A DNA stretch of 46,590 nt from Oscillospiraceae bacterium (GTDB lineage Bacteria; Bacillota; Clostridia; Saccharofermentanales; Saccharofermentanaceae), in the NCBI GenBank assembly GCA_902801755.1, contig CADCJM010000012.1:1-46590 (forward strand). The letters are read 5' to 3'. The position numbers were made by a program, and so were the translations under genes. Positions 1 through 6,782 of this stretch are shown piece after piece. How positions within the stretch are numbered: the first letter of the stretch is position 1; each line of letters begins with the position of its first letter. A model generated the notes under the pieces. The model worked only from the letters and a program-made list of their open reading frames with translations. It was not told the origin of the DNA and made no database searches.

Positions 1-521
1 GCGCAGATCGCGAAAACAACAGCCAGTACTTTGCCAACGCCCTTCATGTGCGGATAACCGCCAAGACCGTCCTGGAGATAGTACATGGCGCCGCCGGACC
101 ATTCGCCCTCATGGTTTTTCCTTCTGTAGTAGATTCCGAGGATATTCTCGGAGTAGTTAGTCATCATTCCGAAGAATGCTGCGATCCACATCCAGAAGAC
201 CGCGCCCGGGCCGCCTGTCATGATGGCTGCAGATACACCGGCGATATTGCCGACACCTACTGTAGCTGCAAGAGCAGTGCAGAGGGCCTGGAACTGTGAT
301 ATGGATGCTTTCTCATTTGTGTGAGAGATTACTTTCTTGTCAAAAAGGCTTCCGATGGTCTTCTTGAACCAGTGACCGATATGTGTGACCTGGAAGAATC
401 CTGTAAGTACAGTCATGAGGATTCCGGTGCCGATAAGAAGAAAGATACCGATCTTAACCCATACGAATTCGTTGATCACATCGTTGATGCCTGCCAAAGT
501 GTCCCAAAATGATACGTCCAT
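1..521 (-). CDS. AGCS family amino acid (alanine/glycine):sodium symporter, N-terminal part
   Basis: This gene runs off the left edge, so only about 173 N-terminal codons are visible, read on the minus strand. The protein opens with MDVSFWDTLAGINDVINEFV and a first membrane segment (KIGIFLLIGTGILMTVLTGFF). It then has the family hallmarks FQALCTALAATVGVGNIAGV and GGPGAVFWMWIAAFFGM, followed by YSENILGIYYR and GGAMYYLQDGL. These match the sodium:alanine symporter (AGCS) family, which imports small neutral amino acids with Na+. ATG codons at 527 and 521 are in frame. The AGGAG upstream sits 7 nt before the ATG at 521, so that start is preferred. It is transcribed divergently from the LytTR operon. 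The exact substrate cannot be told. Confidence 0.93.
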   Translation of the reverse strand, partial: MDVSFWDTLAGINDVINEFVWVKIGIFLLIGTGILMTVLTGFFQVTHIGHWFKKTIGSLFDKKVISHTNEKASISQFQALCTALAATVGVGNIAGVSAAIMTGGPGAVFWMWIAAFFGMMTNYSENILGIYYRRKNHEGEWSGGAMYYLQDGLGGYPHMKGVGKVLAVVFAIC

Positions 522-694
522 AAACATTCTCCTGATTGCGAATGGTTTATTTTATACTGACAGATATAAATCTGGCAACAAGTTGTTTTTTGCATTTCAC
601 TTTCGAAAATCTGCCACTTACCGCTTTTCGCGATACAGGAAAAAAAGCCTTTGATAGTATGAGGCCACAAACAAAGAAACAGGAGGTGATGACC

Positions 695-892
695 GTGATC
701 AGGAGATTCATGAAGAGCAGATGGTGGAATCTGACCTGTGCCGTAACGGCTCTTGCTACAGTAGGATACGTCGCCTATATGGCTTGTACATTCCGCGTGC
801 TTATGGTCTGGTTCCTCATTGCATCTGTATTTATGACAGTCTATGAGTTCTGGAAGTTCGCATCGTTCAGGAAGAAAAATGCGGTAACATAA
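695..892 (+). CDS. Small two-helix membrane protein, first gene of the LytTR operon
   Basis: A 65-residue protein with a basic start (VIRRFMKSRWW) and two hydrophobic segments (LTCAVTALATVGYVAYMAC and LMVWFLIASVFMTVYEFW), ending in a basic tail. I do not recognise a named family. The reading frame is open further upstream, but a full anti-SD match (AGGAGGTGAT, 681-690) places the ribosome 8 nt before the GTG at 695. An ATG at 689 would be too close. The gene lies 30 nt before a LytTR regulator and then a DUF3021 membrane protein, so it is probably part of the same membrane-linked regulatory operon. A role as a membrane partner is inference from position only. Confidence 0.7.
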   Translation: MIRRFMKSRWWNLTCAVTALATVGYVAYMACTFRVLMVWFLIASVFMTVYEFWKFASFRKKNAVT

Positions 893-922
893 GAGCATCT
901 TTCCAATGGAGGATTACTCAAA

Positions 923-1360
923 GTGAAGGTAAGTATAGATATTTCAACTGAATATAAAGAACCCTTTGCCGTGATACACACGGACAAGGTTACTCCTGAG
1001 ATACAAAGGGCAGTGGATATGCTTGGCACGAACGAGACACCGGTAACGGCTTTCAGGAATGAAGAGGATATCGTGGTCTTAAAGCCCGACGAGATCTACA
1101 TGGTCAGGGTGGAAGACGGGGATACGATCATATACGGTGCGAAGAGCCAGTACCGTTCCAGAAGAAGGCTCTACGAGCTTTCGGAGCAGTTGGGAAGCAA
1201 GTTTATGCAGATATCTAAGACCACACTGGTAAACCTCTCGTATATGGACAGCATAGAACCCGGATTCTCGGGCACGCTCTTACTGAAATTAAAGAACGGA
1301 AGCAAGGACTACGTTTCCAGAAAATATCTTCCGGAGTTTAAGAAATACCTGGGGTTATAA
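923..1360 (+). CDS. LytTR family DNA-binding transcriptional regulator
   Basis: A 145-residue protein with no receiver domain. The N-terminal part (1-45) is short. From about residue 50 it matches the LytTR DNA-binding domain: IVVLKPDEIYMVRVEDGDTIIYG, RRRLYELSEQLGSKFMQISKTTLVNL, then SGTLLLKLKNGSKDYVSRKYLPEFKKYLGL. Stand-alone LytTR proteins of this size commonly pair with a DUF3021 membrane protein, and that is the next gene, 13 nt downstream. The start is a GTG at 923 with TGGAGGA 9 nt upstream. It probably binds direct repeats in its own promoter, but I could not identify a convincing site. Confidence 0.9.
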   Translation: MKVSIDISTEYKEPFAVIHTDKVTPEIQRAVDMLGTNETPVTAFRNEEDIVVLKPDEIYMVRVEDGDTIIYGAKSQYRSRRRLYELSEQLGSKFMQISKTTLVNLSYMDSIEPGFSGTLLLKLKNGSKDYVSRKYLPEFKKYLGL

Positions 1361-1373
1361 GGAGGTAATAGCA

Positions 1374-1811
1374 ATGAAAAATGTAGTTAAAGATCTTTTG
1401 AAGAGCACGGTAATAAGCATCGGCATGGCGCTTACGATATTCTGCCTTATCGGAGTGGTCTTCGATATAATGTACGGCGGCAATTTCAGCCTCGAAAATT
1501 ATGGTTACACCAAGATGGCATTAGGCAGCATCGTTGTAGGCCTGGGATTCGGAATCCCGACGGTCGTATATAACAAGGAGAGCCTGCCGACACCCGTAAA
1601 AGTAATTATCCATATGGGAATAGGATGCGCAATCTATACGGCAGTTGCATTTGCAGTAGGCTGGTTCGGAGGTTCAACCACTCTGGTACAGGGCATCATC
1701 ATAGCAGCCATCCAGCTTGCCGTAGCATTTATCATCTGGTTCTGCTTCATGCGCTACTACAGGAAAGAAGCAAAGAAAATGAATGAGAAGATCCAGTCCA
1801 TGAAGAGATAA
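1374..1811 (+). CDS. DUF3021 family four-helix membrane protein
   Basis: A 145-residue integral membrane protein with four predicted helices: STVISIGMALTIFCLIGVVF, MALGSIVVGLGFGIPTVV, VIIHMGIGCAIYTAVAFAVGW and GIIIAAIQLAVAFIIWFCFM. It ends in a basic cytoplasmic tail (RYYRKEAKKMNEKIQSMKR). Size, topology and position after a LytTR gene fit the DUF3021 family. A strong GGAGG lies 6-7 nt before the ATG. In known LytTR/DUF3021 pairs the membrane protein is thought to control the regulator, but the mechanism here is unproven. No clear terminator follows. The next gene has its own promoter-like element at 1850-1885. Confidence 0.85.
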   Translation: MKNVVKDLLKSTVISIGMALTIFCLIGVVFDIMYGGNFSLENYGYTKMALGSIVVGLGFGIPTVVYNKESLPTPVKVIIHMGIGCAIYTAVAFAVGWFGGSTTLVQGIIIAAIQLAVAFIIWFCFMRYYRKEAKKMNEKIQSMKR

Positions 1812-1849
1812 ATACCTGATTTTTGCCTAAAATTTGATGCTTTTAGTTT

Positions 1850-1885
1850 AATTCCCCTTCTGTATAATCGCTCGGAAGGGGAATT
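1850..1885 (+). promoter_or_regulatory. Perfect 11-bp inverted repeat enclosing a TATAAT box and covering the ribosome binding site
   Basis: The arms AATTCCCCTTC (1850-1860) and GAAGGGGAATT (1875-1885) are exact reverse complements around a 14-nt loop containing TATAAT (1863-1868). The right arm contains the purine-rich ribosome binding site (GAAGGGGAA) of the lipoprotein gene starting at 1889. A transcript starting from this -10 would lack the left arm, while a readthrough transcript would fold and hide the site. It could also be an operator over the promoter. Confidence 0.6.
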
Positions 1886-1888
1886 GCT

Positions 1889-2962
1889 ATGAAATATAAG
1901 AGAGTTTTATGCTTAGTGCTTGCGGTATCATTCCTGATTTCCGGATGCAATAAAGGCAAGACAGAAGCAACCGATAAGACCGATATAAGCGGTGTTGCCG
2001 GACAGACGGCAGCATCTGATATAACAACATCCTCACAGACTGAAACTACGGCCTCTGAGCCTTTTGAATTCAATCCCCATGTTTATTCCGGCAAGATAGC
2101 GGAGAGGATCCCTCAAGATTATTGGGATGCATTCTATAACCTTTGCGATGCTTTAAGAAAAGGTGAGGATACTTTCGGGTGTTCCAGTCAGGAAGCTTAT
2201 AACTGGGCTACTGATGTATCTGTGTTATGTGATCTTTTCCCTCCGGCCGGTGCAAAGATAGAAGGAAAGAGCACCGACGGTTCTCCTGCTTATGAGAACG
2301 GAACAGGGAAGATCCATTATAATATGCCTGTTGAAGACTTCCTCAAAAGAGAGTCTGATTTTGAAGTCCTGATAACAGATATCCTCAACAGCACGATAGA
2401 GAAAGATGACACGGAATATGAGAGAGCTCTTAAGCTCTATCTTTATGTGGCGAAAAACTTTGCTTACGATTACTCGCTTATTGAGAACTTAAGTAATGAT
2501 GAGAACTATGTATTTGCCTGCTTTAAGGAAAAGAAGGGACAGTGCGTTAATTTTGCATCTGTCTATGCCTATCTTCTGCTTCAGGCCGGTATTGATGCAG
2601 TAAGTTACCGTATATATGAGGACCTTTGCCATGCCTGGACATATGCGGTAATTGACGGCAAGGGCTATCATATCGATACCACCTGGGCGCTTCAGGCTGA
2701 CGGAGTTGACGGTATCTACCTGGATTACTTCATGATGAGTGACAAGGAAAGGATCGCTGACGGATGCACGCTGACTGATCCTAATGTAACTTTGCTGCCC
2801 GAATGCAGTGTGAATAAGACTAATGTTAAGTTCGATGCAAAAGACGGGCAATACTGTATCAGGGATTACTGCAGATTCGTGTCCCTTGATGAAGAGAAGA
2901 AGATCGTTCATTATACTGACTTGTATGGTGAACCAAAAGAGTTTTGCTACGGGGAAGCTTAA
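1889..2962 (+). CDS. Lipoprotein with transglutaminase-like (papain-fold) domain, copy 1
   Basis: A 357-residue secreted lipoprotein. The signal peptide MKYKRVLCLVLAVSFLISGC ends in a lipobox with Cys20. A Thr/Ser-rich linker runs to about residue 55. The C-terminal half is a transglutaminase-like core with a visible triad: Cys219 in KKGQCVNFASVYAYLL, His248 in LCHAWTYAVI and Asp263 in YHIDTTWAL. Bacterial proteins of this type may act as cysteine proteases or cross-linkers at the cell surface; the substrate is unknown. A close paralogue follows after 23 nt, and the short remnant of a third copy follows that. The ATG at 1889 is preceded by GAAGGGGAA inside an inverted repeat. Confidence 0.88.
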   Translation: MKYKRVLCLVLAVSFLISGCNKGKTEATDKTDISGVAGQTAASDITTSSQTETTASEPFEFNPHVYSGKIAERIPQDYWDAFYNLCDALRKGEDTFGCSSQEAYNWATDVSVLCDLFPPAGAKIEGKSTDGSPAYENGTGKIHYNMPVEDFLKRESDFEVLITDILNSTIEKDDTEYERALKLYLYVAKNFAYDYSLIENLSNDENYVFACFKEKKGQCVNFASVYAYLLLQAGIDAVSYRIYEDLCHAWTYAVIDGKGYHIDTTWALQADGVDGIYLDYFMMSDKERIADGCTLTDPNVTLLPECSVNKTNVKFDAKDGQYCIRDYCRFVSLDEEKKIVHYTDLYGEPKEFCYGEA

Positions 2963-2985
2963 GACGAGAGGGAGACAAAAAGTAA

Positions 2986-4056
2986 ATGAACGCTAAAAAG
3001 ATAATAGGAATAATGCTTGTTTCCGCGATCCTTTTGTCCGGCTGCAGCAGCAGGACTGTTCAGACAGAATCAAGCTTACCGGAAACACCTCAGACGGCTG
3101 AGAAGATCGTATTTACCGAAGAAGAAACAGTGACTGAAGCATCTTCTGAAGAGACTCAAGGTAAATTCGAATTCAATCCTCATGTTTACTCAGCTCAGCT
3201 TGCCAAGACAGTGCCTCAGGAACACTGGGATGCCCTGTACAGCCTTTGCGACGCATTAAGAGCAGGTGAGACCACTTTCAAGTGCGCTGATGAAAAAGCG
3301 TATAAGTGGGTTACGGATGTCACCATTATGTGCTGTCTTTTCCCTGCAGCAGGACTTCAGTTCAATGCTGAAAGCTCCGACGGATCTCCTGCTTTCGAAA
3401 ATGGCACGGGCAAGATCACATACAAAACGGATATCGATGAGTGGAAAAAGAGAGAAGCCGACTTTGAAGCAATGATCGTCGATATCATCAACAGCACGGT
3501 CGAGAAAGACGATACAGATTTCGAGAAAGCCCTCAAGCTCTACTTATATGTCGCTAAGAACTACACTTATGAGCATGAAGTCGTTCAATGGGATAACTAT
3601 GTTTACAAGACTTTTGTCAAGAAGACCGGCCAATGCATCAATTTCGCGGCCGTGTATGCTTATCTGCTCATGCAGGTTGGCGTTGATGCTCTGCCGTGCG
3701 GCACATATGACGGCCTGTGCCACGCGTGGACGTATGTGACGATAAACGGAAAAGGCTACCATATCGATACGACATGGGCATTATTAGATAATTACGCAGG
3801 TATGGAGCAAGTCTATCTTGATTACTTCATGATGAGTGACGCCGAAAGAAATTCCGATAACTGCCTTGTAGAAGACCTTACAGTAGATGTTCTTCCGGGA
3901 ATATGGGTAAAATACACGGACGTATCTTATGCCGCAACTGATAACAGTTACAACATAAGAACATTCAGTACATTTGTCTCGCTGGATGAAGAGAACAAGA
4001 TCCTTCATTACAGGACAATGGAAGGCGAAGATAAAGAACTCCGCTACGATATCTGA
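2986..4056 (+). CDS. Lipoprotein with transglutaminase-like domain, copy 2
   Basis: A 356-residue paralogue of the preceding gene. The signal peptide has lipobox LLSGC (Cys20), followed by a Glu/Thr-rich linker. A shared block then begins at FEFNPHVYS, a stretch nearly identical between the copies. The triad is kept: Cys217 (TGQCINFAAVYAYLL), His246 (LCHAWTYVTI) and Asp261 (YHIDTTWAL). The copies differ most in the linker and near the C-terminus, which fits an old tandem duplication with retained function. It starts 23 nt after copy 1 behind GAGGGAGA, so the two are probably co-transcribed. Enzymatic activity and target are not known. Confidence 0.88.
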   Translation: MNAKKIIGIMLVSAILLSGCSSRTVQTESSLPETPQTAEKIVFTEEETVTEASSEETQGKFEFNPHVYSAQLAKTVPQEHWDALYSLCDALRAGETTFKCADEKAYKWVTDVTIMCCLFPAAGLQFNAESSDGSPAFENGTGKITYKTDIDEWKKREADFEAMIVDIINSTVEKDDTDFEKALKLYLYVAKNYTYEHEVVQWDNYVYKTFVKKTGQCINFAAVYAYLLMQVGVDALPCGTYDGLCHAWTYVTINGKGYHIDTTWALLDNYAGMEQVYLDYFMMSDAERNSDNCLVEDLTVDVLPGIWVKYTDVSYAATDNSYNIRTFSTFVSLDEENKILHYRTMEGEDKELRYDI

Positions 4057-4071
4057 AATTGATTTTTCGAA

Positions 4072-4197
4072 ATGGAAATACTAGTGAAAAGCAAAAAGAC
4101 AGCTGTGATAATCCTTTTTGTCAGCCTTGATGAAGAAAAGAAGATCATTCACTACACTGATTTCTACGGAAAACCGGGCGAATTAAGCTACGCCTGA
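4072..4197 (+). pseudogene. Collapsed third copy of the transglutaminase-like lipoprotein (in-frame internal deletion)
   Basis: A 41-codon open frame directly after copy 2. Its first part (VKSKKTAVIILF) looks like the start of a lipoprotein signal peptide. The rest, SLDEEKKIIHYTDFYGKP and GELSYA-stop, matches the C-terminus of copy 1 (SLDEEKKIVHYTDLYGEP). Everything between is missing, including the lipobox and catalytic core. The frame is intact, so the simplest reading is one deletion joining the two ends of a third tandem copy. A GTG at 4084 is an alternative start. No good ribosome binding site is seen. It is unlikely to make a working protein. Confidence 0.75.
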
Positions 4198-4200
4198 TTC

Positions 4201-5232
4201 TTATTCGTAACTGCTGAATGAATTCTTGTAGATAACAGCCCTGCCGTCGCCTGCGATGCCGAAGATAGGATCGCTGGAACTGCCGGAAGGCATATCCTTG
4301 AAGTTCTCTTCGTACATATACATGCGTGAGTCGATCATGTCGAGCTCGTGCAGTACCATGGCCTCGGGCGTGGAAGGTACTCTGATCGCGCCCCATTCGG
4401 GCTGGCCATGGTGGGATGCGAGCATATGCTTGATCATGGCGATCTGCTCGGGATCATAAGTTCTCCCGCCTCGCAGCTGGTTCTTGTTCCAGACTTCGTG
4501 GTCTATCATCTCGATGCCGAGCAGGGGATGACCGAAGAGATTACCCATATCTGTATATGTGGCGATGCCTGTATCGGAAGTCTTCATCTCGATAAGCTTG
4601 CCGATATCGTGAAGCGCAGTACCGCAGACAAGAAGCTCCCTGTTAAGAAGCGTATATACTTCACACATAGCATATGCTGCTTTGATCATCCTGTATGTGT
4701 GATATACAAGGCCGCCGTAGATATTGTGATGCATGGCTTTGGCTGCCGAAGACTTTGTAAAATCTGACAGTCTGGACTTAATGATCCTTACAGACAGTGC
4801 CGTAAGAGAGAAATCATCCTCAGGAACATCAATTGTGGTCATGTCATAAGCTCTGCCGGAAGACTGCTTAATGAGCATAATGATGTCATTTGCAAGCTTT
4901 GCAGGATCTTCCGGAGGGAGCTTGATAAGCTGCTTAAGTTCTTCTTCAGGGAGCTTGACCGGGTTGATATTTACGATCTTATAGCTCTTGCTGCCCTTGT
5001 ATTCAGTGATCTCAAGCCTGATAAGCGCTGTTATGCCTTCTTCAACACCATTATAAGCCAGATCGTTCTTCGTCGTATCAAACTGGATCGCTGTAATGCT
5101 GTCTTCACCGTCACTTATGGATATCTTAACCATCGGCTTGCCATTGGAAGTGCTGGTCTGGGTGATTGCAGAAACGACAACGTCTGTGTCGTAAATGCCT
5201 AATTCCATTGTATTAAACTTGATAATTGCCAT
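4201..5232 (-). CDS. yhaM: 3'-5' exoribonuclease YhaM-like (OB-fold + HD domain)
   Basis: A 343-residue protein on the minus strand. The N-terminal ~100 residues form an OB-like nucleic-acid-binding domain (DTDVVVSAITQTSTSNGKPMVKISISD). An HD phosphohydrolase domain follows, with metal-binding residues in MHHNIYGGLVYHTYRM, ALHDIGKL, GHPLLG and ASHHGQPEWG. This order is typical of the YhaM/CBF1 exoribonuclease family in Firmicutes, which trims RNA or DNA from the 3' end. Length is close to the ~315 usual for the family, with a slightly longer C-terminus. GAGGTG lies just before the ATG. It is divergent from the HAD phosphatase gene and ends 3 nt after the lipoprotein remnant. Confidence 0.87.
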   Translation of the reverse strand: MAIIKFNTMELGIYDTDVVVSAITQTSTSNGKPMVKISISDGEDSITAIQFDTTKNDLAYNGVEEGITALIRLEITEYKGSKSYKIVNINPVKLPEEELKQLIKLPPEDPAKLANDIIMLIKQSSGRAYDMTTIDVPEDDFSLTALSVRIIKSRLSDFTKSSAAKAMHHNIYGGLVYHTYRMIKAAYAMCEVYTLLNRELLVCGTALHDIGKLIEMKTSDTGIATYTDMGNLFGHPLLGIEMIDHEVWNKNQLRGGRTYDPEQIAMIKHMLASHHGQPEWGAIRVPSTPEAMVLHELDMIDSRMYMYEENFKDMPSGSSSDPIFGIAGDGRAVIYKNSFSSYE

Positions 5233-5301
5233 ATTTCACCTCGGATAGTTTCTTTTGGATAAATGTTAGCATTACAAGTTGTCTAATTCTATAACCTGAT
5301 A

Positions 5302-5329
5302 TTGAATGAGCGTGTAATCGTGCTATAAT
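5302..5329 (+). promoter_or_regulatory. Promoter for the HAD phosphatase/ECF S-component operon
   Basis: TTGAAT (5302-5307), a 16-nt spacer and an extended -10 TGCTATAAT (-10 at 5324-5329). The predicted RNA start is roughly 40 nt before the ATG at 5378. Confidence 0.6.
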
Positions 5330-5377
5330 CTCGGCGACTTGTCCTAAAGTCAGAACTTTTATAGCGGATATTATGAT

Positions 5378-6034
5378 ATGAGATACAGACTTGCATGCTT
5401 TGACCTTGACGGAACCCTCCTGGACACTCTGGGCGGGCTTACTTTCAGTCTCAATGCCGCAAGGAGAATGAATAATCTGGAGCCGCAGACGGAAGAACAG
5501 GTCAGGACTTATATCGGAAACGGCGTTGTCAAATTCATCGAAAGAAGCCTTACCGCATCTCCCGGCAGCTATACAGAAGAACTTAAGATGAGACTTCTTA
5601 AAGACAATAACGCATATTATGATTCCCATTATCTTGAGAAGACTCATCCGTATAACGGAATTATGGAGGCTTTGACACGTCTTAAGTCGGACGGAATGCT
5701 CCTTGCCTGTGTCACCAACAAGAACGATGAGCCTGCACAAAAGCTTATAGAGCATTTCTTCCCGGGGCTTTTCGACTATGTCAGAGGTTCTGTGGAAGGT
5801 GTGGAGAGGAAGCCTTCCAAAGAGCCCGTTGAGAAGTGCCTTTTATCTCTCGGCGTTGATAACGGCGATGCTGTATACATCGGTGATTCCGATACGGATA
5901 TAAAGACTGCTGGAAACAGCGGACTTGATATAATAAGCTGTACGTGGGGTTACAGGTCCCGCGAATTCCTTATGGAGAACGGAGCGGTTAATATCTGCTC
6001 AGATCCGTTAGATCTCAGATCGTTTATGAGGTGA
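5378..6034 (+). CDS. HAD-superfamily phosphatase (phosphoglycolate phosphatase-like)
   Basis: A 218-residue haloacid dehalogenase hydrolase. Motif I is FDLDGTLLDT near the N-terminus (nucleophile and acid Asp), motif II is ACVTNKND, and motif III/IV is KPSKEP followed by VYIGDSDTDIKTAGNSG. A helical cap lies between motifs I and II. The pattern is the Gph/PGP-like subfamily, which acts on small phosphorylated metabolites; the exact substrate is not readable. Only 3 nt separate it from an ECF transporter S component, so the enzyme may dephosphorylate a vitamin or nucleoside-type substrate handled by that importer, which is inference. An ATG-ATA-TGA mini-frame overlaps the start codon and is probably accidental. 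Confidence 0.88.
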   Translation: MRYRLACFDLDGTLLDTLGGLTFSLNAARRMNNLEPQTEEQVRTYIGNGVVKFIERSLTASPGSYTEELKMRLLKDNNAYYDSHYLEKTHPYNGIMEALTRLKSDGMLLACVTNKNDEPAQKLIEHFFPGLFDYVRGSVEGVERKPSKEPVEKCLLSLGVDNGDAVYIGDSDTDIKTAGNSGLDIISCTWGYRSREFLMENGAVNICSDPLDLRSFMR

Positions 6035-6037
6035 CAG

Positions 6038-6553
6038 ATGCCTGAGAATGCTAAAACAAAATCGAGATCAAAGCTCCGTCTTACCGCATTATGCGGTGTT
6101 TTCGCCGCATTGGTGTTCATTGGCACGCAGATAAGGATCCCCACAGCGGTCGGATATATTAATCTGGGCGACGGCGTGATACTCATCGCATCTTACTTTA
6201 TCGGCCCTGCAGCGTTTTTCCCCGGTGCAATAGGATCGGCATTAAGCGACCTTATAGCCGGTTATCCTATGTATATTGCTCCGACATTCCTGATAAAAGG
6301 TCTTATGGGTCTTGTAGCTGCTCTCATAATGACCAAGTCTCACGGCAGGAAGGCCATGGGCTTTATTGTAAGGCTTATAGCTTCTGCAGCAGCTGAGCTC
6401 ATCATGGTTGCCGGATATTTTGTTTTCGAAGCACTCTATTACGATGTAGCCGCAGCAGCCGGCTCTGTAATATTTAATCTTATCCAGGCAGGCGCCGCCA
6501 TAATTATCGCTATTCCACTTACTTATGCGATAAGGGTCAAAAAGACTGTATAA
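6038..6553 (+). CDS. ECF transporter S component (vitamin/precursor-binding membrane subunit)
   Basis: A 171-residue membrane protein with about six helices. It begins with a basic tail (KTKSRSKLRLTALCGVFAAL), then the conserved IRIPTAVGYINLGDGVILI and GPAAFFPGAIGSALSDLIAGYPMY. These are typical of the DUF1393/ECF S-component family, the substrate-binding part of energy-coupling factor importers. It should work with a shared ECF A/A'/T module encoded elsewhere; none lies in this window. GAGGTGA overlapping the HAD stop region is the ribosome binding site, so the two genes are translationally close. The ligand cannot be assigned; hydroxymethylpyrimidine, riboflavin or another vitamin precursor are all possible. 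Confidence 0.87.
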   Translation: MPENAKTKSRSKLRLTALCGVFAALVFIGTQIRIPTAVGYINLGDGVILIASYFIGPAAFFPGAIGSALSDLIAGYPMYIAPTFLIKGLMGLVAALIMTKSHGRKAMGFIVRLIASAAAELIMVAGYFVFEALYYDVAAAAGSVIFNLIQAGAAIIIAIPLTYAIRVKKTV

Positions 6554-6575
6554 GTTATTCAGCGCAATTTGTGAC

Positions 6576-6669
6576 TTATGCAATTGTTGGCCTGAAAAAT
6601 GCCTGACAATTGCACAAAAACGGCTTTTTATGCAATTGTTGCCCGTTTTTTGAGCTGACAATTGCATAA
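6576..6669 (+). repeat. Structured intergenic element, copy E1 (related to E2 at 24884-24973)
   Basis: The outer arms 6576-6591 and 6654-6669 can pair over 16 bp with two G-U pairs. Inside are a GGC/GCC hairpin (6589-6603) and an AAAAACGGC/GCCCGTTTTT hairpin (6616-6650) with a TTTTATGCAATTGTT loop. The 9-nt core TGCAATTGT or its complement occurs four times. The second copy E2 keeps the loop and flanking A-runs but has different, still complementary stems. It sits between the S-component and sigma-factor genes. Function is unknown; a structured RNA or a palindromic repeat are the main options. Confidence 0.65.
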
Positions 6670-6714
6670 AGGCAAACCAAATAAGGGAATCTTTTGAATT
6701 TTTTTGTGTGAGAA

Positions 6715-6742
6715 TGTAAGAAACAGAAAACCTGAGTCGTTA
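6715..6742 (+). promoter_or_regulatory. Possible ECF-sigma autoregulated promoter
   Basis: TGTAAG (6715-6720) and a GAGTCGTTA block (6734-6742), separated by roughly 16 nt, lie about 40 nt before the sigma-factor start. The layout (TGTAA... CGT) resembles promoters used by ECF sigma factors for their own operons. No sigma-A style -35/-10 is obvious nearby. Confidence 0.4.
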
Positions 6743-6782
6743 ATATAGTGAGATCTCAAATCTTAATGGGGAGGTTTTGGAT

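Noticed and set aside
598..621. Direct repeat CACTTTC/CACTTAC as a LytTR binding site
   Set aside because: Only 7 nt with one mismatch, and the 17-nt spacing does not match the usual site geometry; too weak to list.
476..898. 140-residue minus-strand open frame across the symporter start
   Set aside because: It is a shadow of the symporter start and of the small membrane protein gene; no ribosome binding site and a composition unlike a real protein.
6576..6669. Plain Rho-independent terminator of the ECF S-component gene
   Set aside because: The T-runs are inside the outer stem, and a related copy with compensating changes exists at 24884-24973, where a normal terminator is already present upstream.
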